Positions 23,464-30,277 of a stretch of DNA of 52,996 nt are shown here, piece by piece. Every line of letters starts with the position of its first letter. The first letter of the stretch is position 1. The translations under genes were made by a program, and so were the position numbers. The notes under the pieces are model-generated. The model made no database searches. It was not told the origin of the DNA and saw only the letters and a program-made list of their open reading frames with translations. The DNA comes from an uncultured Oscillospiraceae bacterium (GTDB taxonomy: Bacteria > Bacillota > Clostridia > Oscillospirales > Acutalibacteraceae), in contig CABUAS010000002.1 in assembly GCA_902489595.1 (NCBI GenBank), positions 1-52,996 of the forward strand. Reading direction: 5' to 3'.

Positions 23464-23497
23464 TGGCAAATCGGGAGAAGTTAAAAGGAAAATCAAA

Positions 23498-24769
23498 ATG
23501 TTTGTAGATATTGCTAAAATCAAAGTTAAAGCAGGAGACGGCGGCGCAGGCGCAGTTTCCTTTCACAGAGAAAAATATGTTGCGGCAGGCGGTCCTAACG
23601 GCGGCGACGGCGGCAAGGGCGGCGATGTTGTTTTTGTTGTAGATGATAATCTTGCAACGCTTGCCGATTTCCGCTATAAGCGTAAATATTCTGCCAAAAA
23701 CGGTCTGCCCGGCGGCGGAGACAGGTGCCACGGCAAAAACGGTGAAGACCTTGAAATTCGTGTGCCGAGGGGCACTGTTATCCGTGAGGCGAATTCAGGT
23801 GCGGTTATGGCTGATATGAGCAAAACCGAGTGTTTTGTTGCAGCTCACGGCGGCAAAGGCGGCTGGGGCAATCAGCATTTTGCCACGCCTACAAGGCAGG
23901 TGCCGAGATTTGCAAAGCCCGGTATTCCCGGTGAGGAATGGGAGGTCAGCCTTGAGCTTAAACTCCTTGCAGATGTAGGACTTTTAGGCTATCCGTCAGT
24001 CGGCAAATCAAGTCTTATTTCTGTTGTTTCGCAGGCAAAACCTAAAATCGGCGATTATCATTTCACAACGCTTGTACCTAACCTCGGCGTAGTTTCCATG
24101 GGCGAGGGCAATTCATTTGTTATTGCCGATATCCCGGGTCTTATCGAGGGCGCAAGCGAGGGTATCGGTCTCGGTCACGAGTTTTTAAAGCATGTTGAGA
24201 GATGCAGACTTCTTATTCATATCGTTGATGTCAGCGGTCATGAGGGCAGAGACCCGAAAGAGGATTTCAGGCAGATTAACGAGGAACTTGTAAAATTCAA
24301 TCCCGAACTTGCAAAGCAGCCGCAGATTGTGGCAGGCAATAAAATTGATATGGCAGAGCCTGAGCAGATTGAAGATTTTAAAAACTGGGTTGAAGAACAG
24401 GGCTATCAGTATTTTTCAATCTGTGCGCCGATTAAAGAGGGAACGCAGGAACTGATGAATGCCGTGTGGAATAAATTGCAGGAACTCCCGCCGATTAAGG
24501 AATATGAGGTTGAGGAAATCCCTGTTGAATCGTATTTCAAGCGTGACGACGGCTTTAAAATCATAGTTGTTGAAGACGGCTATTATCTTGTTGAAGCGTC
24601 GTGGTTCCCAAGAGTTCTTAAAGGTATTGATACCGAGGATTACGAAAGCCTGCAATATATGCAGCGTGTTCTTGAAAAAAGCGGCGTTTTTAATGCACTG
24701 CGTGAAAAAGGAATCCAGGAGGGAGATACTGTTTCAATATACGATATTGAATTTGAGTATGTGCCGTAA
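23498..24769 (+). CDS. obgE: Obg family GTPase (ObgE/CgtA)
   Basis: 423 residues. The Gly-rich Obg fold is at about 1-158 (VKAGDGGAGAVSFHREK, GGPNGGDGGKGGDV). The GTPase domain has G1 GYPSVGKSS, G2 TTLVPNLG, G3 DIPGLIEGA and G4 NKID. The C-terminal OCT domain starts at about residue 345. Obg binds the 50S subunit and acts in late ribosome assembly and the stringent response. I start at 23498 (MFVDIAKIKVKAGDGG) with AAAAGGAAAA as RBS. An in-frame extension upstream is only translated repeat DNA. It sits between rpmA and mrnC, fitting a ribosome-biogenesis cluster. Confidence 0.96.
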   Translation: MFVDIAKIKVKAGDGGAGAVSFHREKYVAAGGPNGGDGGKGGDVVFVVDDNLATLADFRYKRKYSAKNGLPGGGDRCHGKNGEDLEIRVPRGTVIREANSGAVMADMSKTECFVAAHGGKGGWGNQHFATPTRQVPRFAKPGIPGEEWEVSLELKLLADVGLLGYPSVGKSSLISVVSQAKPKIGDYHFTTLVPNLGVVSMGEGNSFVIADIPGLIEGASEGIGLGHEFLKHVERCRLLIHIVDVSGHEGRDPKEDFRQINEELVKFNPELAKQPQIVAGNKIDMAEPEQIEDFKNWVEEQGYQYFSICAPIKEGTQELMNAVWNKLQELPPIKEYEVEEIPVESYFKRDDGFKIIVVEDGYYLVEASWFPRVLKGIDTEDYESLQYMQRVLEKSGVFNALREKGIQEGDTVSIYDIEFEYVP

Positions 24770-24772
24770 GTT

Positions 24773-25162
24773 ATGAGATTTATTGATGAAAATGTGAATG
24801 CAAAACAGTTAAGTCCGCTCAATCTTGCGTTTGTCGGCGATGCAATTTATGAAATTTTTGTTCGTGAAATGCTTGTCTGCAATGCAAACAGACCTGTAAA
24901 CGATTTGCACCGTGAAAGTGTGAAATATGTATCCGCTCAGGCGCAGACGGCGGCTTTTGAAAAAATTAAAGATATTCTGACCGAGGAGGAAACGGCGCAG
25001 TTCAAGCGTGGCAGAAATGCAAAGGTGGGTCATTCACCGAAAAGCGCAACCGATGCCGAATATCATACGGCAACAGGTATGGAAGCACTGTTCGGTTATC
25101 TGTATTTAACGGAACAGCAGGAACGAATAAAGGAATTGTTTAACATTATAATTAAAGAATAA
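24773..25162 (+). CDS. mrnC: Mini-ribonuclease III
   Basis: A 129-residue RNase III-like enzyme without the double-stranded RNA-binding domain; in Firmicutes it matures 23S rRNA ends. The catalytic region has LAFVGDAIYEIFVREML (about 18-34). The second conserved block, KRGRNAKVGHSPKSATDAEYHTATGMEALFGYLYL near the C-terminus, carries the acidic metal ligands. It starts three bases after the obgE stop and is likely coupled to it. A hairpin terminator follows at 25169-25200. Confidence 0.94.
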   Translation: MRFIDENVNAKQLSPLNLAFVGDAIYEIFVREMLVCNANRPVNDLHRESVKYVSAQAQTAAFEKIKDILTEEETAQFKRGRNAKVGHSPKSATDAEYHTATGMEALFGYLYLTEQQERIKELFNIIIKE

Positions 25163-25168
25163 TTATGC

Positions 25169-25200
25169 GAGGCGATGGTTTTACATCGCCTCATTTTTTT
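25169..25200 (+). terminator. Terminator after mrnC
   Basis: GAGGCGATG / CATCGCCTC arms (9 bp), followed by ATTTTTTTT. Confidence 0.85.
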
Positions 25201-25413
25201 CGGGAGGGTACGGAGGCCCTCCCCTACAAAGAGTTGCAATAATGCCTTCGTAGGGTGCGGCGGTCTCACCTATCGGCTCGGTCGGTGCTTCTGCTTCGCA
25301 GAGGTGTCCACTGGACACCCGCACCCTCGACGCACCGCAAATTTACAATAACGCTATCGTAGGGGCGGATATCATCCGCCTGTTTTTTTGTAGGGCAATT
25401 CACGAATTGCCCG
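25201..25413. repeat. Cluster of four GTAG-footed palindromes, one carrying a 62-bp cassette
   Basis: A reverse element GGGAGGG...CCCTCCCCTAC (25201-25227) is followed by a forward element starting at 25250. That one is interrupted by the cassette at 25263-25324 and ends at 25338. Two more forward elements follow: GTAGGGGCGGAT/ATCCGCC (25359-25380) and GTAGGGCAATTC/GAATTGCCCG (25390-25413). Spacers share an ACAATAACGCTATC-type sequence. No gene is supported here. Confidence 0.75.
25263..25324. repeat. 62-bp cassette at a palindrome tip (copy A)
   Basis: Begins GTCTCACCTATCGGCTCGG and ends GGACACCCGCAC. It contains two hairpins, CTTCTGC/GCAGAGG and GGTGTCC/GGACACC. It splits the palindrome GTAGGGTGCGGCG / CCTCGACGCACCGC. 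The uninterrupted form of that palindrome is seen at 34712-34739 and 40022-40048. Copy B at 34071-34132 is identical at 59 of 62 positions by eye. Confidence 0.75.
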
Positions 25414-25419
25414 TTATTA

Positions 25420-25462
25420 AAAAGGAAAAGCACCGCCTTTCGGCAGTGCTTTCCCTTTTTTG
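25420..25462 (-). terminator. Terminator of the glycerol-3-phosphate operon
   Basis: AAAGGAAAAGCACCGCC pairs with GGCAGTGCTTTCCCTTT around a TTTC loop. It is flanked by A and T runs on both sides, so it works on the minus strand behind the DUF1667 gene. Confidence 0.7.
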
Positions 25463-25493
25463 CGTCCGACCATATCATCTTCTACAAAAAAAT

Positions 25494-25844
25494 TTACCCC
25501 ATTATATTTTTACACGCAACCACATCAATGCCTGTGTGAAAAATATTTTCAATAATTACATCGCCGACTTTAATCGGTGTGTCAAGCGTTATATCGTCAA
25601 GAAGCGCCATCGCCTCAAACATTTTGCCCTTTGGTATTGCTCCGTTTGTTTTAACGGGGCAGCGCGGGTGTTCGTCACTCGTTGTTTTAACGGTTGAAGT
25701 GATAACTCTTACAGGATTTTTTAGTTCGTTTCTGCCGTATTCCGCACCTCTCGGGCAGGAATTGCCTGTTACGGCAAAATCGTTTTCTTCGTCAACCTTA
25801 AGCCTGCAGCCTTTCGGGCAGGTGATGCAAGTAAGTTCTGTCAT
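25494..25844 (-). CDS. DUF1667 protein of the anaerobic glycerol-3-phosphate oxidation operon
   Basis: 116 residues. Cysteine pairs CITCPKGC (about residues 6-13) and NSCPRGAEYG near residue 28 suggest an iron-sulfur or metal site. A further Cys lies in HPRCPVKT. DUF1667 proteins are regularly encoded behind GlpO- and FAD-oxidoreductase genes and probably form an electron-transfer subunit. It starts two bases after the stop of the FAD oxidoreductase, in the same operon. The redox partner is inferred, not shown. Confidence 0.88.
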   Translation of the reverse strand: MTELTCITCPKGCRLKVDEENDFAVTGNSCPRGAEYGRNELKNPVRVITSTVKTTSDEHPRCPVKTNGAIPKGKMFEAMALLDDITLDTPIKVGDVIIENIFHTGIDVVACKNIMG

Positions 25845-25846
25845 TG

Positions 25847-27097
25847 TTACCCCTCCTCAACTGAAACGGTCGCACTGTCTGTTGCGATTTTATCAAGCAA
25901 AACCTTTGGAATTGAGATTTTTTCCATCTCGCCGGGTGCAAGGTGCTCACGCTTAAATTTTGCAATCAGATTATCGTTTTCATCTTTAACGATGATTGCC
26001 GAATTGCCGAAAATCTGCCTTACACGGAAGAATATTTCTGCACCGTCTGCACCTTTGCGGATTTTCTGCGGAACAGTGTAGCCAACGCCGTTACCGTTTG
26101 AAAGTGCAATAAAATCATCCTTGCCCTTTTCGCCGTTCAAAACGTATTCGGCAGCTGCTTTGCCGGCTTTCTGACTTTCGGCAGTAACGAAGTCTACCAA
26201 ATCGTGAACGTGAACTACGTTTCCGCAGGCGAAAATACCGTCTGCCGATGTTTCCATATTTTCAAAAACAACTGCGCCGTTTGTGCGCGGATCAATCGTA
26301 ATGTCGGCTGTTTTGGTAAGTTCATTTTCGGGAATAAGACCTACCGAAAGAAGAACAGTGTCGCAGTCAAAATGAATTTCGGTGCCTGCAATCGGCTTTC
26401 TGTCTGCTCCGACCTCAGCGATAGTTACGCCCTCAACCCTGTTTTTGCCCTCAATATCAATAATAGTGTGCGAAAGGTAAAGCGGAATGTTAAAGTCATT
26501 AAGGCACTGTACAATGTTTCTCTGCAAGCCGCCTGAATAAGGCATAAGTTCTACGCAGGCAAGCACTTTTGCACCCTCAAGCGTCATACGCCTTGCCATA
26601 ATAAGCCCGATGTCGCCGGAACCTAAAATAACAACTTTTTTGCCTACCATATGGCCCTCGATATTAACATATCTTTGTGCCGCACCTGCTGTAAGAATAC
26701 CTGCAGGGCGTGTGCCCGGAATTGAAATTGCGCCTCTTGTGCGTTCACGGCATCCCATTGCAAGCACGATTGATTTTGTCTCTAAAATCTGATAACCGTC
26801 TTTTGAATTTACGCAGTGAACCTGTTTTTCTTTCGTTATTTCAAGCACCATAGTGTCTGTCATAACGGAAACATCAGTGTCCTCAAGCATTTTTATGAAT
26901 TTTCCTGCGTATTCGGGGCCTGTCAGTTCTTCTTTGAAATAGTGAAGACCGAAACCGTTGTGAATACACTGGTTTAAAATTCCGCCGAGTTCTTTGTCTC
27001 TTTCAATAATAAGTATGTTTTTAAGTCCGTTTTCATATGCACTGAGTGCCGCAGCAAGGCCTGCAGGGCCTCCGCCTATAACAATTAAATCAAACAT
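25847..27097 (-). CDS. FAD-dependent pyridine-nucleotide oxidoreductase of the glp operon
   Basis: 416 residues from MFDLIVIGGGPAGLAAALSA. Two Rossmann motifs are present: GGGPAGLAAA (FAD) and ILGSGDIGLIMARR (NAD(P)H), and TSADGIFACGNVVHVHDLV is the C-terminal FAD contact. The canonical CxxxxC redox disulfide is absent; CIHNGFG and GCRERTRG take its place as in this subfamily. I place the start at 27097: a longer frame would extend through the preceding gene, and GGGGG lies just upstream as RBS. It overlaps the preceding gene by eight bases. It probably passes electrons from the G3P dehydrogenase subunit to a cell acceptor. Confidence 0.88.
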   Translation of the reverse strand: MFDLIVIGGGPAGLAAALSAYENGLKNILIIERDKELGGILNQCIHNGFGLHYFKEELTGPEYAGKFIKMLEDTDVSVMTDTMVLEITKEKQVHCVNSKDGYQILETKSIVLAMGCRERTRGAISIPGTRPAGILTAGAAQRYVNIEGHMVGKKVVILGSGDIGLIMARRMTLEGAKVLACVELMPYSGGLQRNIVQCLNDFNIPLYLSHTIIDIEGKNRVEGVTIAEVGADRKPIAGTEIHFDCDTVLLSVGLIPENELTKTADITIDPRTNGAVVFENMETSADGIFACGNVVHVHDLVDFVTAESQKAGKAAAEYVLNGEKGKDDFIALSNGNGVGYTVPQKIRKGADGAEIFFRVRQIFGNSAIIVKDENDNLIAKFKREHLAPGEMEKISIPKVLLDKIATDSATVSVEEG

Positions 27098-28529
27098 TGG
27101 CTTTACCCCCGTTCTTAGTGGGCTCTGTAAGAATATAACTTCCCGTGTTGTCCTGAAGGATATTCTCATATTCCGTGTTTTTGTATTTAGCCATAATTTC
27201 AAGCACCTTAGGACCGCAGAATCCGCCCTGGCATCTGCCCATACCCGTGCCTGCCCGGCGCTTTATGCCGTCAAGTGAAACAGGCGGAATCGGTGAATTA
27301 AGCGCATCAAGGATTTCACCCTCGGTGATAGTTTCACAGCGGCATATAACTCTGCCGTATTCGGGGCGTTCTTTTATAACTGCGTTCTTTTCTTCTGCAG
27401 AAAGTTCTTTAAAGCGAATATGGCGGCGTTCGTCAATGAATTCTGATTTTTCGTTAAGTTCAAGTCCTGCATTTTTCAGCAGCTCTGCCGCATATGCCGC
27501 AATCGCAGGGGCTGCAGAAAGACCCGGAGATTTAATTCCTGCAAGGTCGAGGAAGTTTTCATCTGCAAAATCAATAATGAAATCATCAACAGTGCTGTTT
27601 GCACGCACGCCTGTGAAATTTCTGATATTATCTCTGAAACTGATTGACGGTATTGATTTTACAGCCTTTTCTCTTACAAAATCAAGGCAGGCGGTTTTTG
27701 TTGATGTGTCATCCTTGTCTCTTGGGTCAGCGTTGGGGCCTACAATTAAGTTGCCGTGAACTGTGGGCGAAACAAGCACGCCCTTGCCGTCCTTGTTGGG
27801 ACACTGAAAAATAACATGTGATGCTCTTGTGCCCTCGCTTTTGTCAAGCAGATAATACTCGCCTGCGCTCGGCACGATAGAAAATGATTTTTCAGCCACC
27901 ATATTATGAATATCGTCACTGTTTACGCCTGCGCAGTTGATAACATATTTTGCTTTAATTTCAGCGTTGTTTACAGCGATTGAATAAATACCGTTTTTCT
28001 TTGAAATGCCTGTAACTTCGGCTTCAAGCATAATTTCAACGCCGTTTCTGACTGCTGTTTCAGCCATTGCAATGCCGTATTCCCACGGGTTAACAATGCC
28101 TGCAGTCGGTGCATAAAGAGCACAGACCGCCGTGTCTGCAATATTAGGCTCCATGGCACGGAGCTCATCTTTGTCAACAATTCTTAAATCGGGTACGCCG
28201 TTTTTTATGCCTCTTTCAAGCAGTTTTTCAACGTGCTTTGCCTCTTCATCTGAAAAAGCAACTACGAGTGAGCCGATGTTTTTATAGGCAACATCAAGTT
28301 TTTTGCAGATTTCTTCTGCCATGGGAACGCCCTGAACATTAAGTTTTGCCATAAGCGTGTTAGGCTCAGGGTCAAAGCCTGCATGAATAATTGCGCTGTT
28401 TGCCCTTGTTGCCTTACAGCATATATCGTTGTTTTTTTCAAGCACAACGGTTTTCAGGTTGTATCGGCTTAATGTGTAAGCGCAGGCAGCGCCCACAACT
28501 CCGCAGCCGATAATTGCTACATCATACAT
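27090..28529 (-). CDS. Glycerol-3-phosphate dehydrogenase, GlpA/GlpO-like with [2Fe-2S] domain
   Basis: 479 residues. The N-terminal FAD domain IGCGVVGAACAYTLSRY belongs to the DAO family that oxidises glycerol-3-phosphate to dihydroxyacetone phosphate. The C-terminal ~80 residues form a BFD-like [2Fe-2S] domain with CRCETITEGEI and RCQGGFCGPKVLE, as in anaerobic GlpA. I start at 28529 (MYDVAIIG) with AAAGGGG as RBS; the frame upstream runs through the leader terminator. It leads a three-gene operon. Upstream is a terminator that GlpP, encoded next door, should read through when glycerol-3-phosphate is present. Confidence 0.9.
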   Translation of the reverse strand: MYDVAIIGCGVVGAACAYTLSRYNLKTVVLEKNNDICCKATRANSAIIHAGFDPEPNTLMAKLNVQGVPMAEEICKKLDVAYKNIGSLVVAFSDEEAKHVEKLLERGIKNGVPDLRIVDKDELRAMEPNIADTAVCALYAPTAGIVNPWEYGIAMAETAVRNGVEIMLEAEVTGISKKNGIYSIAVNNAEIKAKYVINCAGVNSDDIHNMVAEKSFSIVPSAGEYYLLDKSEGTRASHVIFQCPNKDGKGVLVSPTVHGNLIVGPNADPRDKDDTSTKTACLDFVREKAVKSIPSISFRDNIRNFTGVRANSTVDDFIIDFADENFLDLAGIKSPGLSAAPAIAAYAAELLKNAGLELNEKSEFIDERRHIRFKELSAEEKNAVIKERPEYGRVICRCETITEGEILDALNSPIPPVSLDGIKRRAGTGMGRCQGGFCGPKVLEIMAKYKNTEYENILQDNTGSYILTEPTKNGGKANV

Positions 28530-28554
28530 ATTTTTTACCCCTTTGCAGTGAAAT

Positions 28555-28607
28555 AAAAAAGAGCAGCACAAACAAAGCAGTTACAAACCGCTTTATTCCT
28601 GTTGCTC
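28555..28607 (-). promoter_or_regulatory. Leader attenuator, probable GlpP antitermination site
   Basis: On the minus strand the leader has GAGCAACAG...TGTGCTGCTC as outer stem and AAAGC/GCTTT inside (28561-28607), followed by TTTTTT (28555-28560). It is a full intrinsic terminator between the promoter (TTTACA 28654-28659, 16-base spacer, TATTAT 28632-28637) and the dehydrogenase start. GlpP, the gene just upstream, is known to relieve such terminators in response to glycerol-3-phosphate. Confidence 0.7.
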
Positions 28608-28789
28608 AATTCTCTTCAGGTATATATTACTATAATATTGTAACCTTATTTATTGTAAAATACAACTGGTGTTTTAACCAAAAAAATATTTACCTTATTA
28701 GTGATAAAGCACAAATAAATCGTGATATTATTAACAAACGGGCTGTTTTTAAATAATTTTTCTGCTTTCGGTGTGATTTGGGATTTGTT

Positions 28790-29359
28790 TTAATAAAACC
28801 ACACTTTTTCGTTTGTAGATGAAATTGCAACTGCGCCGCTTGAAAGCGCGGTAACAACATCGTCCTTGTCGCTGATAAGGCCGCCTGCTATAATCGGCGT
28901 TTTTGTGGAGTTTGCAACCTGACGGATAATTTTCGGCATAAGACCGGGCAAAACTTCAATCAAATCGGCATTCTGCCTGATTTCATTGTGGCGTGTGCTT
29001 TCCATAGCGCGTGAGTCGATCATAAAAAAGCGCATAACGGTGAATAAGCCTATCTGTTTTGCGTGTTTTATCAGCGGTACTTTGGTAGAGATTATACCGT
29101 CAAGGCTTGTATGATTTTTCAGAAAATCGATGCTTGCCTCTCTGTTTGCAAGTCCGTCAATCAAATCGGCGTGAACAAAAACGATTTTGCCTCTTGCTTT
29201 CAGCAGGGCAACAATTTCGTCAATATTGTTTATGTTGCCGAACAGAACAAAAACAATTTTACTTTCGCTTTCAAGGCTTTTTTTCAGGCTTTCTTCATTT
29301 TTGACGGCTGTGATAATAGGGTATTCGTTCAGGCAGTCGTAAAGGCTTTTTAATGTCAT
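28790..29359 (-). CDS. glpP: Glycerol-3-phosphate responsive antiterminator
   Basis: 189 residues with a TIM-barrel-like fold. Family segments are FVLFGNINNIDEIVALLK, VFVHADLIDGLANREASIDFL, DGIISTKVPLIKHAK, ADLIEVLPGLMPKII and TPIIAGGLISDKDDVVTALSSGAVAISST. GlpP binds glycerol-3-phosphate and then prevents termination in glp leaders. Here the target is the leader at 28555-28607 directly downstream, giving a self-contained regulated unit. A 5' AAGCGGAGTT RBS is present. The gene is divergent from tRNA-Val. Confidence 0.95.
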   Translation of the reverse strand: MTLKSLYDCLNEYPIITAVKNEESLKKSLESESKIVFVLFGNINNIDEIVALLKARGKIVFVHADLIDGLANREASIDFLKNHTSLDGIISTKVPLIKHAKQIGLFTVMRFFMIDSRAMESTRHNEIRQNADLIEVLPGLMPKIIRQVANSTKTPIIAGGLISDKDDVVTALSSGAVAISSTNEKVWFY

Positions 29360-29393
29360 TTTTAACTCCGCTTAAATTAAATGTAAAATATGC

Positions 29394-29421
29394 TTGACTT
29401 TTTTTGAATTTGTGGTAAAAT
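29394..29421 (+). promoter_or_regulatory. Promoter of tRNA-Val
   Basis: TTGACT (29394-29399), a 16-base spacer, TAAAAT (29416-29421), ending 11 bases before the tRNA. Confidence 0.65.
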
Positions 29422-29432
29422 AAATGCAGTTC

Positions 29433-29508
29433 GGGAGCATAGCTCAGCTGGGAGAGCATCTGCCTTACAAGCAGAGGGTCACAGGTTCGAGCCCTGTTGT
29501 TCCCACCA
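29433..29508 (+). tRNA. tRNA-Val (anticodon TAC)
   Basis: 76 bases with encoded CCA. The acceptor stem GGGAGCA pairs with TGTTCCC. The D arm is GCTCAGCTGGGAGAGC, and the anticodon arm TCTGC-CTTACAA-GCAGA reads TAC. The T arm is ACAGG-TTCGAGC-CCTGT. A terminator follows at once (29509-29550). The last bases plus three As recur at 29651-29668. Confidence 0.97.
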
Positions 29509-29550
29509 AAAAGGTAATGAACGCATCAGCGTTTGTTACCTTTTTATTTT
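29509..29550 (+). terminator. Terminator of tRNA-Val
   Basis: AAAGGTAA...GAACGC pairs with GCGTTTG...TTACCTTTTTATTTT. Confidence 0.8.
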
Positions 29551-29569
29551 GTACAGGGCGAGAAACGAA

Positions 29570-29631
29570 CTCCAAATTTCAAACGCACGCAGGGCGTGCA
29601 GAAATTTGGGAGAAAGGTCCGGTGGACCTTT
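29570..29631. repeat. Double hairpin between tRNA and its duplicated 3' end
   Basis: CTCCAAATTTC / GAAATTTGGGAG (29570-29612) encloses a perfect GCACGC/GCGTGC hairpin. AAAGGTCC/GGACCTTT with a GGT loop follows (29613-29631). No coding content. Confidence 0.65.
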
Positions 29632-29650
29632 CGATAGATGAGAGGAGAGT

Positions 29651-29668
29651 CCTGTTGTTCCCACCAAA
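29651..29668 (+). repeat. Duplicate of the tRNA-Val 3' end
   Basis: CCTGTTGTTCCCACCAAA is an exact 18-base copy of 29493-29510, covering the 3' T-arm, acceptor, CCA and three following As. No other tRNA part is present here. It could be an integration-site scar or a collapsed tandem tRNA. It is followed by its own terminator-like hairpin at 29667-29696 (AAGCCC, AAAGGT / ACCTTT, GGGCTT). Confidence 0.7.
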
Positions 29669-29807
29669 GCCCTAAAGGTGTAAACCTTTGGGGCTTACTT
29701 TTTAACTGTTAACTATTCACTCTTCACTAAAAATACTTTTGGCTTTGGCGGAAGTAATAAGTAATAGTGAAAAGTGAAAAAGTGTTTTAATAATAAGGGT
29801 GATACTG

Positions 29808-30161
29808 TTGAAAGAAAGTCCTTTAATAATAAAATCCAAAGAATTTGCACTTGATGTGATAAGGGTTTGTAAAGAATTAAGAGCAAAAAAATGTGAAAGT
29901 GCACTTATTAATCAGTTTTTACGCTCGGGTACAAGTATCGGTGCTAATATCAGAGAGGCGTTTTATGCACACAGTAAAGCAGATTTTATTGCAAAACTGC
30001 AAATTGCATTGAAAGAATGTTCTGAAAGTGAATATTGGATAGAGCTGCTTATAGAAAGCGGATATTATGATGATAAAATATTGCTTGATAAATGCACAGA
30101 AGTTAAAAAAATTCTTATTTCTTCAATAAATACTGCTAAAGAGAAAAAGAATGAAGCATGA
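29808..30161 (+). CDS. Four-helix bundle protein (23S rRNA intervening-sequence type)
   Basis: 117 residues from the TTG at 29808, which has AAGGGTG at 29795-29801 as RBS; a GTG at 29799 in frame lacks one. Family segments are SKEFALDVIRVCKELRAKK, FLRSGTSIGANIREAFYAHSKADFIAKL and ALKECSESEYWIELLIES, which define the S23/IVP four-helix bundle family. Relatives are encoded in 23S rRNA insertions, beside tRNAs, or as accessory variability proteins of retroelements. No reverse transcriptase or rRNA is nearby here. Its role is unknown; nucleic-acid binding is suspected. A palindrome terminator follows at 30241-30270. Confidence 0.9.
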   Translation: MKESPLIIKSKEFALDVIRVCKELRAKKCESALINQFLRSGTSIGANIREAFYAHSKADFIAKLQIALKECSESEYWIELLIESGYYDDKILLDKCTEVKKILISSINTAKEKKNEA

Positions 30162-30211
30162 TAAGAATTTTCATAGAAACAGTAAGTATATATTTTTGTG
30201 CTTGTTGTTTT

Positions 30212-30270
30212 GTAGTGTGTGGCGTTCCAAACGCACCGTTAAACGGGCAATTCGTGAATTGCCCGTTTTA
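30212..30270. repeat. Degenerate GTAG element followed by palindromic terminator
   Basis: GTAGTGTGTGGCG...ACGCACCG (30212-30238) is a decayed REP-like element. AAACGGGCAATTC / GAATTGCCCGTTTTA (30241-30270) is a 12-bp hairpin usable as terminator from both sides. Its stem is shared with 25390, 34014 and 34666. Confidence 0.65.
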
Positions 30271-30277
30271 TTATTCC

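Noticed and set aside
23435..23497. In-frame N-terminal extension of obgE beginning MTAPSSEGAY
   Set aside because: It is the translated end of the repeat element; the same ten residues appear before argH. Both genes have proper RBS and family-like starts downstream.
29424..29675. 83-residue frame over the tRNA region
   Set aside because: It translates tRNA-Val and its flanking hairpins.
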